From contig JBMFIQ010000011.1 of NCBI GenBank assembly GCA_049976245.1, positions 1 through 64,000 on the forward strand: a stretch of DNA of 64,000 nt, given 5' to 3'. Under the pieces are notes generated by a model. The model did not search any database. It saw only the letters and a program-made list of their open reading frames with translations, and was not told the origin of the DNA. The position numbers and the translations under genes are program-made. Each line of letters starts with the position of its first letter. The first letter of the stretch is position 1. Positions 46,101 to 55,014 of the stretch are shown here, piece by piece. Origin of the DNA: Microbacter sp049976245. Lineage in GTDB: Bacteria; Bacteroidota; Bacteroidia; Bacteroidales; Paludibacteraceae.

Positions 46101-46227
46101 TAACCAACACAGCAACTCCAGGTAAAGGTTGATTCGTCGCATCAACCACGACCCCGGAAACGCTTTGCGCCATTATTTTGCTTATGGAAAACAAAATAAT
46201 CAAAACAAACATCACTCGTTTCTTCAT
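43129..46227 (-). CDS. SusC/RagA family TonB-dependent receptor
   Basis: 1032 residues. Signal peptide (to about 21), a carboxypeptidase-like regulatory domain (VSGVVVDATNQPLPGVAVLVKGT, about 23-100), TonB-box-like DEVVVVGYG, a plug with ALQGLTSGVTVAQSSGAPG and the SusC signature YVVDGVVMNGGLEYLNPNDIASIEVLKDA, then a 22-strand barrel ending in a strand with YLIGLNVGI. It imports oligosaccharides released at the surface, with SusD as lid. It follows the GH3 gene after 73 bp. Confidence 0.96.
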   Translation of the reverse strand: MKKRVMFVLIILFSISKIMAQSVSGVVVDATNQPLPGVAVLVKGTSLGTITNVDGKFTLNNIPDASDKTLVFSFIGYQTQEKAIGKATYMRVVMAESTKQIDEVVVVGYGVQKKSLVTGAISTVTSKEIDTKQLTRLDDALQGLTSGVTVAQSSGAPGSAPTILIRGITSINNSDPLYVVDGVVMNGGLEYLNPNDIASIEVLKDAASCAIYGARASNGVVLVTTKKGKLDTPIHVNYNMQIGEQDVIKKVKLANATQYAELYNESLLNDGNVPAFANPTSLGVGTNWQNEIFSTAPYQSHSVSVSGGSDKATYYVSAGYIDQKGIVAPSIAYDKRFSLTSNSTYKIGNYVTVGEYLDYTYEKSLTGMNPNTEFGGPLNSALNLDPLTPVYVNATIGSSYPQYALIAPNGMYYGISQYVGQEETNPLAYIQTQKGNYGWSDNLVGNAYIDIHPIKGLTIKSQINVKKAFWGYNSFTPLYYLNANNSNTNMVVQYRDVEQNLSWNWDNTIDYTRTFGKHNFSVMLGSSALQQTGSGLNVTYQGEPVSNYQDASFNFALPQSQRLGGGYDAQDYTMSSLFGRVNYNYDQKYLFTGILRRDGSSKFGSNNLYAYFPSAQVGWVISREAFFPQNSFVDNLKLRGSYGVVGNDMSLSPFQYQSIIAGGGFNNYIFGPDQLAVGYSTTSPANPNLKWEQTTSFDGGFDAVLWKSFTVTFDYYSKKTTGMLLQVQIPLYEGYTAQPWSNVGDLSNKGYEIQLGYNKHFGKDFRLNATVNFSYNKNEITFLGEGKQYLDGGATFQNSTYPLTRTAVGQPFNAFYGFKELGVFHSQAEINNYRDKNGNLIQPNAKPGDFKWADINGDGQIDQSDRTFLGSPYAPYNYGATITFGYKNWDFMVFGQGVWGNKIFQAYRRLDITTSNYPIEALNAWTVANPNSNYPRLSIQDPNNNFRNPSNFYLQNGAYFRIKTIQVGYTLPKAWMTAIGFNSVRIYGSVSNLFTATKYTGYDPEVGGSSYGIDRGIYPQARTYLIGLNVGI

Positions 46228-46300
46228 AGTCCATTTTTTGTGCCTCCCTCTTTCTCAGATCACTTTCAGAGGTTGGCGGTTAAACATAAATTAATAAAAC

Positions 46301-48574
46301 TCACTTCATACATATCATTGATTTCTGTTGATCTGCAATTTTCAATATAAACTCACCCGGCTCGAGTCTCCATTGTCCTTTCAAATCAACATAAGCCAAA
46401 TCCATCGCTTTTATGGTCATGGTAACCGTTTTGGTTTCTCCCGGTTGCAAAAAAACTTTTTCAAATCCCCGAAGCCTTTTCACATCAGGGGTAATCGACG
46501 CAATGGGCTGCGTAGAAAACAACAAAACGGTTTCTTTCCCTGCAACGCTTCCGTCATTTGTCACATTCACCGACACATGAATGGTGTCGTCTGCCTTGAA
46601 TGAAGTGGGCGAAACATGCAGTTGACTGTATTTAAAATGGGTGTAACTCAATCCAAATCCAAAAGGATATTGAATGTCATTTTGAGCAGTTGCATCCTGA
46701 CTTGGTTTATGATCGTACGTCATCAAATCGTTTGGATATTTTGGATAAGTAAAAGGAAGTTTGCCCGAGGGATTCACCTTACCTGACAAAATCCGGGCCA
46801 ATGCTTCGCCTCCAAAACTTCCGGGCAGATAAACATCCACGACGGCCGAAAACAAAGGTTCAATTTTGGAAATCAACCTGGGACGGCCTTCGTTGAGGAT
46901 CAAAATCATCGGTTTTCCCAGTTTGGAAAGTGCTAAGGCCAATTCCTGTTGATGATCGGAAAGATAAAGATCACCCAAATTTCCCACCGATTCGGTATAA
47001 CTGTTCTCACCAAGACACAGCACAATGTATTGAGCATCGGCAGCTGCTTTAACGGCCTCAGCTATGCCCGAAGCATCCTCATCATTGAACGAACCGCTTT
47101 CAACATACGAAACGCCGGGACTGTAACTAACCTGACTATCCCCAAATTCAGTTTTTAATGCCTGCAGAATGGTGCTCCCGTTTTTTTCGTATTGATCCAC
47201 TTTATCGCCCTGCCACGAAAGAGTCCAACCGCCGTTAAGCGATCGCATCGAATTGGCATTCGGACCACAGACCAAAATCCGTGCATCAGCTTTAAGCGGC
47301 AAAATTCTGTCCTTATTTTTCAATAACGTGATGGCTTCTTCGGCAGTCGACAAAGCCATCTTATGATGCTCGGCAGAACCAAACTCAGGATAATCGTTGG
47401 GATTGGTTATCGGATGGTCAAACAAGTTTAAACGAAATTTGAGACGAAGCACCCGCCGCACGGCATCATCAACCCTTGCCATCGGAATGCGTTTCTCTTG
47501 GATCAGCTCTTTCAGCCAGGCAAAATAGTGAAGATTGTAAGGAATCATGGCCACATCGATGCCGGCATTGAAAGCAATGGCCATAGCATCTTTGGGTGTG
47601 GCGGCAATATGATCCCGATAACACAAATTATCAATATCGCCCCAGTCGGTGACAACCACTCCGTCAAATTGCAGTCCTTTTTTCAACCAATCAGCAATAT
47701 ATGTTCGATCGGCATGAAACGATGCATCATTCACAATGCCCGAATTGACCATGACCGCCAATGCGCCGGCTTTTACCGCCTCAACAAAAGGTTGAAAATG
47801 AATTTCCTTAAGTTCATTTTCGGGAATATTGGCAGGCGATCTGTCCTGACCGGATGCAGGAACACCGTAACCCATGAAATGTTTCAAGCAGGAACCTACA
47901 TGATCCTGATCAATGTTGTTTTTATCAACTCCTTGATAGCCTTTCACCATCGCCACGCCCAACTGTGAAGTAAGATAAGGATCTTCGCCAAAAGTTTCCC
48001 ACATGCGAGGCCAAACCGGATTACGCCCCATATCAAGAATCGGTGATAACGCCCAAGGGATGGAACTTGCACGCGTTTCATAGGCAGTGATGGCAGCACT
48101 TTGTTCAACCAATGTTCGATTAAATGAAGCACCCATGGCAATTTGCTGCGGGAAAAACGTCGCTCCAATGGTGTAGGTTGCACCGTGAATGGCATCAATA
48201 CCATATAAACAAGGAATGTGAGTGGAATGAAGAGATGTTTTTTGAATGGCCGAAATCACATGATTCCAATCCGTTCTTGAAAAAGGAATGTTATCGGAAG
48301 TATTGATGACGGATCCGATTTTACAGAGGTTGAACACCGAATCCATCATGATCGGATCGAGGGTAAAAGGAACATCGCTTGAAAAAACATTGGGCCCTTT
48401 TCCAATGACATCCAAAGTTATTTGCAACATTTGACCCACTTTTTCATCAAGCGACATGCCTGCCATGACCTTGTCAACCTTCTTTTCAATGACAGGATCC
48501 AACGGCGCTCCAACGACATGCAAGGAGTGAAAGAAAAAAACCAGCGGGAAAAAATGTAAAAAAAGTTTTATCAT
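46301..48574 (-). CDS. GH3 family beta-glucosidase
   Basis: 757 residues with a signal peptide (HFFPLVFFFHSLHVVGA), probably periplasmic. The N-terminal barrel holds KHFMGYGVP and the nucleophile Asp in GVVVTDWGD. The second domain has LLKNKDRILPLK and PNANSMRSLNGGWTLSW, and the C-terminal Fn3-like domain starts around DTIHVSVNVTNDGSVAG. Such enzymes release glucose from beta-gluco-oligosaccharides. It is the first gene of the minus-strand PUL operon, behind the best promoter of the region. Confidence 0.94.
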   Translation of the reverse strand: MIKLFLHFFPLVFFFHSLHVVGAPLDPVIEKKVDKVMAGMSLDEKVGQMLQITLDVIGKGPNVFSSDVPFTLDPIMMDSVFNLCKIGSVINTSDNIPFSRTDWNHVISAIQKTSLHSTHIPCLYGIDAIHGATYTIGATFFPQQIAMGASFNRTLVEQSAAITAYETRASSIPWALSPILDMGRNPVWPRMWETFGEDPYLTSQLGVAMVKGYQGVDKNNIDQDHVGSCLKHFMGYGVPASGQDRSPANIPENELKEIHFQPFVEAVKAGALAVMVNSGIVNDASFHADRTYIADWLKKGLQFDGVVVTDWGDIDNLCYRDHIAATPKDAMAIAFNAGIDVAMIPYNLHYFAWLKELIQEKRIPMARVDDAVRRVLRLKFRLNLFDHPITNPNDYPEFGSAEHHKMALSTAEEAITLLKNKDRILPLKADARILVCGPNANSMRSLNGGWTLSWQGDKVDQYEKNGSTILQALKTEFGDSQVSYSPGVSYVESGSFNDEDASGIAEAVKAAADAQYIVLCLGENSYTESVGNLGDLYLSDHQQELALALSKLGKPMILILNEGRPRLISKIEPLFSAVVDVYLPGSFGGEALARILSGKVNPSGKLPFTYPKYPNDLMTYDHKPSQDATAQNDIQYPFGFGLSYTHFKYSQLHVSPTSFKADDTIHVSVNVTNDGSVAGKETVLLFSTQPIASITPDVKRLRGFEKVFLQPGETKTVTMTIKAMDLAYVDLKGQWRLEPGEFILKIADQQKSMICMK

Positions 48575-48685
48575 GCTGACTGTCTTTTACAAAAAGTGTA
48601 TTACCTTTGAATCCAAACAGCAGCTCAAAATGCGGCATGTTGATTCATGGTATGTGTTCCGATTAAGATTAAAAAAATTGATAAA

Positions 48686-48718
48686 CAAAGATAGGCTGTC
48701 ATTTTGCTTATTGTCAAA
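48686..48718 (-). promoter_or_regulatory. Main PUL promoter, upstream of GH3
   Basis: Minus strand: TTTG (48718-48715), 21 nt, TATCTTTG (48693-48686), an excellent Bacteroidota promoter with about 110 nt of leader. The divergent 334-bp region between GH3 and the regulator should also carry the regulator binding site. I see no clear direct repeat for it and no good -7 box for the regulator. Confidence 0.75.
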
Positions 48719-48908
48719 TATGTCTGTACTATAAAACCTATATATTTGAACTTTTTCCGCTCTATTTAACCTCTACAAATGACTGATTAATTTATTGACA
48801 ATTAATGATATAAAAATATTTATCTCCTTATTTTTTATCATGATTAAAAAAATGATCATTATCCCGGATTTAACTTATTGTTGATTGCATTTTAACATAA
48901 ATACCGCC

Positions 48909-51770
48909 ATGAGACGCATTTCTTTGTCGTTTTTTTTCTTTTTCATATCTCTATTTTTAAGTTTTTCACAAACTGACATCAGCCAAATCATCAATCAAGG
49001 CATCCCCAAACTCACCTATTTTGACAAAACCGTTTACAACGCAGCCAACCAAACTTGGGCTATTGCACAAAACCAACAAGGTTATCTCTATTTTGCCAAT
49101 TCAGGAGGATTACTTGAATATGACGGCAGCCAATGGACCCTTTACACGCTCCCAAACAACACTTCCATGGTTCGAAGCATAGCCATCACGAGGGATCAAC
49201 GCATTTACGTCGGGATGCAAAATGAATTCGGTTACTGGGCTGAAAATCCAAACACGCGAAAACTGACTTACACCTCAATTTCGAGGGCACATCACATTCA
49301 TTTAACCGATGAGGAGTTTTGGAAAATCATTCCCTATCGGGGATCCATCTATTTTCAAAGTTTTCAAAACATCTACCGATTTGTTCCGTCCACCAATCAA
49401 TTGGAAATCATCAAAGCCCCCAATCGTTTTCAATTTACTTTCACGGTGAATCAACGATTTTTTGCTCAGGACAAGTTACTGGGATTGTTGGAATATAAAA
49501 ACAATCAGTTCATTCCAATTCCGGGAGGAGGCGTACTCAACGGCGATTGCGTTTACGGAATGGAACCGCTGGATGCTGACAACATTCTGATTGCCACCAT
49601 CAACAAAGGGCTTTATGAAATCAAAAACGGCAAAGTAGAAAAAAACAATTGGCCATGCAATGATTTTTTGACAAAAAATCAAATTTTTAGCATGACCATG
49701 CTGCCTGACGGTCGATATGTTTTTGGCACCATTCTCAACGGAGTGATCATCACCAACCATGAAGGAGTGATTCTTTCGAGCATTAATAAACTGAAAGGGC
49801 TTCCAAACAACACGGTACTTAGCACGTTTTTGGATCGGAACAACAACCTTTGGCTTGGATTGGATCGAGGCATCGCTCACATTCAACTCAACAGCCCCAT
49901 CCGCACGTTCCCCGATCCGAAAGGAGAGCTGGGATCCGTTTATCAAGTGGAAGAATACCAAGGAAAGCTCTTTTTTGCCACCAATCAAGGATTAATCTAT
50001 TGCAACATTCAGGATTTTGATCATCCCGAACACGAAATTCATTTCACCATGATGCCCAACACGCAGGGACAAGTATGGTCGCTGCTGAAAATTGGGAGTC
50101 AGTTGCTTTGTGGACACAACAAAGGTTTGTATGTCGTCAACGGGACACAAGGACACTTTGTATATAAGCAAAGCGGCATCACTCAAATGTTGGCCGTCAA
50201 TGACCAAACGGTGATGATGCTTTCGTATGACGGTTTATGTAAAGCATCCATTCACGAAGGTCAAATTACCGTACAGTCCATTCCAACGTATCCGTACAAC
50301 GGTTCGTTTTTAGCTTTGGGAAGAGAAAACACCATTTATGTAGGCAATAATGCAAGCGGATATTATAAAATTCAATTTGATCCGACGTTTGATCATGTTG
50401 TCTATTCAAGCAATCAGTTGGAAAGCATCGGCATTGACCCCAGCAGAACAAGAGGAATCTACTCCTACGACAACAACCTATACACCATTGATAATCAAGG
50501 AATCATGCGATTTGATTATGCTTTGAATCATTTCGAGCCAATGACGGAGATCAACCGATTGTTGCCCCCCGGCGCCTATATTTATCGTCTTCAATTTTCC
50601 GAAAACGACCTCTGGTGCTTTGCCAATCGACAATTTTTCTGCGTTCGTAACTACAACACAGCCAAACCATACCTCATCACAAAGAATCTTCAGGAACTTT
50701 ACAACCAGGTAATCACCAACTACGAATTTGTCAAAAAACTCGGTTCAAACAATTATCTGGTTTGCACTTCCAACAGTTTTTCGGCTGTCAACATTAATTA
50801 TGTTGCTTCATCCATAGTTCAAAACAGGGTGTACTTTCGTGACATTGGGTTGTTTTCGAAAACCATGATATCGAAACCATTACCGCATCCGTTGGATTAT
50901 TATGCCACACATCCCGTGGTGTTTCCGCACAGTGCCAATTCGATTTACATTCGATTTACGCTGCCTGACTACGACAACACAGGTGAAATCGAATACAGTT
51001 ACCGCTTGATGGGAGATAAGGCCAATGAAAATTTTTCCATTCCATCTCAAAGTAACATTGCCACATTATCTAACCTCTCGGCAGGAACTTACACTTTTGA
51101 GGTTAAAGCCACCGTGAAAGGAACTAACGAGGTGTTTTACTCCAATCCGTTACAAATTAAGATCTTACCACCATGGTATTTGGGATGGGCAGGCGTGCTG
51201 CTTTTACTGATATTGCTTGGTTTGATAGGCTACAGCATTTATTTTTACATCCAATATAAACTTAGGAAACAACACGAACGCATTACCGAGCAGCATGAAA
51301 AAGAGTTGGCCAAAGTTCAAAACAAACTGTTGCAGGAAAAGGTGGAGAAACAAAATGAAGAGCTTTCGCGCATCACCAAACACATGCTTCAAAAGAGCAG
51401 AATAATCAACAAAGTGGATGCAGAGATAGAAAAGTTGGCATCAGATCAAACAGTTTCGAGAAATCACCTTCGTGGATTAAAGCTGATTGTGGAGAAAAAC
51501 AGAAATCCCGAGAAAGATTGGGAAATGTTTGAAATGAGTTTCAACAAAACATACGACAACTATTTGGTAAAATTAAGCAACCAATTCCCCGATTTGACCA
51601 CCGGCGATCTCAAATTGGCTGCATACATCCGTATGAACATCAGCACCAAAGAAATTGCGGGTTTACTCAACATTTCAAGTAAAAGTGTGGAGATGGGACG
51701 CTATCGGTTACGAAAAAAATTGAATCTTCAACACGATCAAAACCTGACGGAATTTTTAATGAATCTTTAA
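48909..51770 (+). CDS. Membrane-spanning PUL regulator (propeller-YYY-TM-LuxR HTH)
   Basis: 953 residues. Signal or anchor peptide at the N-terminus, a large periplasmic beta-propeller of Reg_prop-like repeats (about 30-650; ATINKGLYEIKNG, LDRNNNLWLGLDRGIAHI), a YYY domain (about 665-752), one transmembrane helix (about 757-780), a cytosolic coiled coil, and a LuxR-type helix-turn-helix at the end (LKLAAYIRMNISTKEIAGLL, then ISSKSVEMGRYRLRKKL). There is no histidine kinase or receiver, so ligand binding outside would act directly on DNA inside, as in SusR-type regulators. ATG 48909 is chosen over TTG 48885. It is divergent from the PUL it probably activates. Confidence 0.88.
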   Translation: MRRISLSFFFFFISLFLSFSQTDISQIINQGIPKLTYFDKTVYNAANQTWAIAQNQQGYLYFANSGGLLEYDGSQWTLYTLPNNTSMVRSIAITRDQRIYVGMQNEFGYWAENPNTRKLTYTSISRAHHIHLTDEEFWKIIPYRGSIYFQSFQNIYRFVPSTNQLEIIKAPNRFQFTFTVNQRFFAQDKLLGLLEYKNNQFIPIPGGGVLNGDCVYGMEPLDADNILIATINKGLYEIKNGKVEKNNWPCNDFLTKNQIFSMTMLPDGRYVFGTILNGVIITNHEGVILSSINKLKGLPNNTVLSTFLDRNNNLWLGLDRGIAHIQLNSPIRTFPDPKGELGSVYQVEEYQGKLFFATNQGLIYCNIQDFDHPEHEIHFTMMPNTQGQVWSLLKIGSQLLCGHNKGLYVVNGTQGHFVYKQSGITQMLAVNDQTVMMLSYDGLCKASIHEGQITVQSIPTYPYNGSFLALGRENTIYVGNNASGYYKIQFDPTFDHVVYSSNQLESIGIDPSRTRGIYSYDNNLYTIDNQGIMRFDYALNHFEPMTEINRLLPPGAYIYRLQFSENDLWCFANRQFFCVRNYNTAKPYLITKNLQELYNQVITNYEFVKKLGSNNYLVCTSNSFSAVNINYVASSIVQNRVYFRDIGLFSKTMISKPLPHPLDYYATHPVVFPHSANSIYIRFTLPDYDNTGEIEYSYRLMGDKANENFSIPSQSNIATLSNLSAGTYTFEVKATVKGTNEVFYSNPLQIKILPPWYLGWAGVLLLLILLGLIGYSIYFYIQYKLRKQHERITEQHEKELAKVQNKLLQEKVEKQNEELSRITKHMLQKSRIINKVDAEIEKLASDQTVSRNHLRGLKLIVEKNRNPEKDWEMFEMSFNKTYDNYLVKLSNQFPDLTTGDLKLAAYIRMNISTKEIAGLLNISSKSVEMGRYRLRKKLNLQHDQNLTEFLMNL

Positions 51771-51923
51771 CCACTACACGACGTGAAGCATGTACAATGA
51801 ACGCAAGACACCATCCAATAAGGCTTTCCACTGGCAAAGAAGAATAAAGAAAAGAAAAGCATGTTGTCGTTGTTGAATGGAAACAAAAAAAAATTGCAAA
51901 CCCGTAGAACAGATAAAAATCAT

Positions 51924-51931
51924 TATCTTTG
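51924..51931 (+). promoter_or_regulatory. -7 box (TATCTTTG) of the FKBP gene
   Basis: TATCTTTG 66 bp before the ATG. No TTTG at 19-21 nt upstream. Confidence 0.55.
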
Positions 51932-51997
51932 CAACACTGTTCTTGAAGTTAACAAGCTGTGGATTTATAGATCATGTTTAATGTAAAAAAAATCGAA

Positions 51998-52885
51998 ATG
52001 AAAAAAATCAGTATCTTTTTGTCTGTTGGTTTGGCTTTGATGTTTACGCTCTCATCATGTCAAAACCAAAAAACTGTTTCATTAAAAACGCAATTAGACA
52101 GTTTAAATTATGCTTTTGGGGTGCTCAACGGACCTCAAGTGAAAGCCTATTCGTTGCAAGGTGATACTTCAACAAAAGCTGTTGAGGCATTTATCAAAGG
52201 ATTTGAAAAAGGGATGGGATCGGACGACAAACATTTGGCTCAGTATGCAACAGGGCTCAATATTGGCGCTGCGCTCAAAAAACAAGCCAAAGCAGGCTTG
52301 TTAGGCGACAGCTCGTTGACCATGAATCTTGAATTGATTAAAGCCGGATTGTTTGCCGCCATGAAAGAAAAAGGCATTCAAATGAAACCTGAAGTGGCTG
52401 AAGCCTTCTTCCGCGCTACGATGCAAAAGTACCAAAGTGCTAAAATGAAAAAACTTTACGGTGCCAATTTACAAGCAGGTGAAAAATTCCTCGCTGACAA
52501 CAAAACCAAACCGGGTGTTAAAACACTTCCCGACGGCTTGCAATATCAAGTCTTAAAAGAAGGCAAAGGCCCGATGCCAAAAGGAACGGACAATGTTCAG
52601 GTCAATTACAAAGGCACATTGATTGACGGCACTGTTTTTGACAGCAACGAAGGCAAAGCTCCCGTTACTTTCCAAGTTGATCAAGTCATCAAAGGATGGA
52701 CCGAAGCATTGGAAATGATGCCTGTCGGTTCAAAATGGAGAATTTTTGTTCCTGCCGATTTGGCTTATCAGGATCAAGACAGAGGCGCTATCAAACCTTT
52801 CTCTACCTTGATTTTTGACATCGAATTGGTTGGAATAGCTAAACCCGCCGCAGCTCCTGCCGGTCAACAACCTGCAGCACACTAA
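51998..52885 (+). CDS. FKBP-type peptidyl-prolyl isomerase lipoprotein
   Basis: 295 residues. Lipobox LSSC after a hydrophobic signal; an FkpA-like helical N-terminal dimerisation domain (LNYAFGVLNG, FIKGFEKGMG, AEAFFRATMQKYQ); then the FKBP domain (about 165-285) with VQVNYKGTLIDGTVFDSN, VIKGWTEAL and WRIFVPADLAYQDQ. The tail is Ala/Pro-rich. It probably folds proteins in the periplasm while anchored. ATG 51998 is used because the signal peptide starts there. Confidence 0.92.
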   Translation: MKKISIFLSVGLALMFTLSSCQNQKTVSLKTQLDSLNYAFGVLNGPQVKAYSLQGDTSTKAVEAFIKGFEKGMGSDDKHLAQYATGLNIGAALKKQAKAGLLGDSSLTMNLELIKAGLFAAMKEKGIQMKPEVAEAFFRATMQKYQSAKMKKLYGANLQAGEKFLADNKTKPGVKTLPDGLQYQVLKEGKGPMPKGTDNVQVNYKGTLIDGTVFDSNEGKAPVTFQVDQVIKGWTEALEMMPVGSKWRIFVPADLAYQDQDRGAIKPFSTLIFDIELVGIAKPAAAPAGQQPAAH

Positions 52886-52907
52886 AAAATTCGCTCATTC
52901 CCATAAG

Positions 52908-52942
52908 AACGTCGCACTCATCTATGATTGCGGCGTTTTTTA
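52908..52942 (+). terminator. Rho-independent terminator of the FKBP gene
   Basis: 9-bp stem with one G-T pair (AACGTCGCA 52908-52916; TGCGGCGTT 52929-52937), followed by T residues. It rules out the upstream-most frame start of the MFS gene at 52928. Confidence 0.8.
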
Positions 52943-52975
52943 TTGATCTTTGAACATGACAACAACATAAGTCAA

Positions 52976-54223
52976 TTGAAAGCATTACAACACACACACC
53001 CGACAACCAAAAGATTAATCACCATCCGTTCCATTCGAAGTTTGGGACAAGGGATATTGGTGGTGGATTTGTCGTTGTATTTAATGGCTTTAGGATGGAA
53101 CGGGTTTCACATTGGGCTAGTGTTGAGCGCTGCGGGATTGACAGGCGCTTTTCTAAGCCTTTTGGTAGGCATTGCCAGCGACAGAATTCGGCGAAAACCT
53201 TTTCTTCTGGTTTACGAAATCATTGTCATTGTAAGCAGTGCGGCATTCATGCTGACACAGCAACCGTTAATTTTATCGGCAGCCATTGTAGCGGCGGGTT
53301 TTGGACGTGGAGCCAATGGTGCGGCCGGTCCCTTCTCGCCCGTTGAACAAGCCTGGCTTGCAGAAAACATTTCTCCGTCACGACGCGGCGTCATTTACAG
53401 TGCAAACACGGGGTTTGGATTTTTTGGCATGGGATTTGGCGCATTACTTGCCATGATGCCGGAATTCATCAACCACATGATGCCCATTGATCAAACCAAT
53501 CACCTACTTCAAGCCGATGCATTTCGTCCTTTGTTTGTTGTTGTATTCATCACCTCCATCATCAACTTCGTGCTCATAACGAAAACAAACGAAACATATC
53601 AAGGAACAAAACACTTGAAAAAAGGGATGATTGATGCGGAAGAACTTTCAATTTTGCGCGAGGAGAACAGGAAACTCAAAGGATTGTTTTTTCTCAATTC
53701 GTTTAACGGTTTAGCCATTGGCTTGACCGGTCCGTTGATTTCTTATTGGTTTGCCACCAAATTTGGCGTTGGGCCTGCATCCATTGCACCCATCATGGCT
53801 GCCACATTTTTCATCACAGGATTGGCCTCCCTTTTTACCGGGAAGTTAAGTCAAAAAGCCGGAATTGTTACGTCGATTGTGTGGACAAGAAGCATTGGTC
53901 TGATTCTTCTGGTGTTGCTTCCATTAAGCCCTTACTTCTGGTTAGCTTCTGTTATCTATGTGCTGCGATCCGCACTCAATCGGGGATCCATTGGCAATCG
54001 GCAGGCATTGACCATCGGGTTAGTGCGCGACAAACGCCGCGGATTGGCCACCAGCCTCAATGCAGTTTCATCTCAACTTCCTCAATCACTCGGTCCAACC
54101 ATTTCAGGGTTTTTATTCAATTTGGGAGAGCTGCAAATTCCATTTTATGCAGGAGCTGTTTTACAGGGGATTTATCTTGTTTTGTATCGGCGCTTTTTCA
54201 AAGATCAAAATAAGCCCCACTGA
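52976..54223 (+). CDS. MFS transporter
   Basis: About 415 residues with 12 hydrophobic segments, and the loop 2-3 motif typical of MFS as GIASDRIRRKP. A charged central loop (AEELSILREENRKLK) divides the two six-helix halves. The substrate cannot be deduced. There is no ATG near the first helix; TTG 52976 gives a short leader after a GATCTTTG near-match to the -7 box (52945-52952), and TTG 52943 is another option. The earlier TTG at 52928 lies in the preceding terminator. Confidence 0.8.
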   Translation: MKALQHTHPTTKRLITIRSIRSLGQGILVVDLSLYLMALGWNGFHIGLVLSAAGLTGAFLSLLVGIASDRIRRKPFLLVYEIIVIVSSAAFMLTQQPLILSAAIVAAGFGRGANGAAGPFSPVEQAWLAENISPSRRGVIYSANTGFGFFGMGFGALLAMMPEFINHMMPIDQTNHLLQADAFRPLFVVVFITSIINFVLITKTNETYQGTKHLKKGMIDAEELSILREENRKLKGLFFLNSFNGLAIGLTGPLISYWFATKFGVGPASIAPIMAATFFITGLASLFTGKLSQKAGIVTSIVWTRSIGLILLVLLPLSPYFWLASVIYVLRSALNRGSIGNRQALTIGLVRDKRRGLATSLNAVSSQLPQSLGPTISGFLFNLGELQIPFYAGAVLQGIYLVLYRRFFKDQNKPH

Positions 54224-54308
54224 AAGACATTTGCAAAGAAAGAGCATTCTACCACCATAAAATCTCCCTGCAACGACGATTAAACATCTTTTAAAAGCTC
54301 TTTAAAAG

Positions 54309-55013
54309 TCATTTAAACTGAGGAAAAAAGTGTGGAAGTTCACGGTTAGCCCGTTCATAATCTTCGGGAATGCCAATATCGATAAAATAAGCATCTTCTA
54401 CATATCCTCCCAGTGTATGATGTGCCACCTCCTCAGAGAGAAACGCTTGTTCAAACGAAAATTGCTCCGGATAATGATTCAGGACATCGCGTTGCAAGAG
54501 ATAAACGCCACCGTTGATCAATCCCGATTCACAAAATTGCTTTTCATGGAACGCCTCGATCACTCCGTTTTGATTCAGCGAAACATGTCCATAACGATTA
54601 AAACGATGCATTTCTTTCAAAGCAATGGTAGCTTTCAGCTGGCGTTGACGATGCCATTGGAGCATGACTGGTAAAGAAACAGGGAAAAAAGTATCTCCAT
54701 TGACCACGAACACAGACGCTTCAGTTGTTCCATTCAAAGCAAGTCGGATGCCTCCACCGGTTCCCAAAGGCTGATGCTCCACAATGGTGGTTATTTTCAT
54801 GTCAAAAGACGTTTGGTTCAACCACTCCTCCACCAACTCATGTTGATAACCCAACGATAAAATCACATGATCCACATGCTGTTGTTTCAGGTACAACATG
54901 AGGTACCACAAAAAAGGGCGTCCTGCAACGGGAGCTAAACATTTGGGGCGATCACTCACCACATGGCGGAGACGTGTTCCCAAACCACCAGCCAAAACAA
55001 TGCATTCCATCAT
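54309..55013 (-). CDS. hddC: D-glycero-alpha-D-manno-heptose 1-phosphate guanylyltransferase
   Basis: 234 residues of the nucleotidyltransferase family: ECIVLAGGLGTRLRHVVSDRPKCLAPVAGRPFL (GGxGTRL with the following PK), VVNGDTFFP with the metal Asp, and FIDIGIPEDYERA at the end. Its place next to gmhA and hddA supports GDP transfer to D,D-heptose 1-phosphate; otherwise the sequence would fit a general sugar-1-phosphate nucleotidyltransferase. Two ATGs (55013 and 55010) are possible; the first is 1 bp after the gmhA stop. Confidence 0.83.
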   Translation of the reverse strand: MMECIVLAGGLGTRLRHVVSDRPKCLAPVAGRPFLWYLMLYLKQQHVDHVILSLGYQHELVEEWLNQTSFDMKITTIVEHQPLGTGGGIRLALNGTTEASVFVVNGDTFFPVSLPVMLQWHRQRQLKATIALKEMHRFNRYGHVSLNQNGVIEAFHEKQFCESGLINGGVYLLQRDVLNHYPEQFSFEQAFLSEEVAHHTLGGYVEDAYFIDIGIPEDYERANRELPHFFPQFK

Positions 55014-55014
55014 A

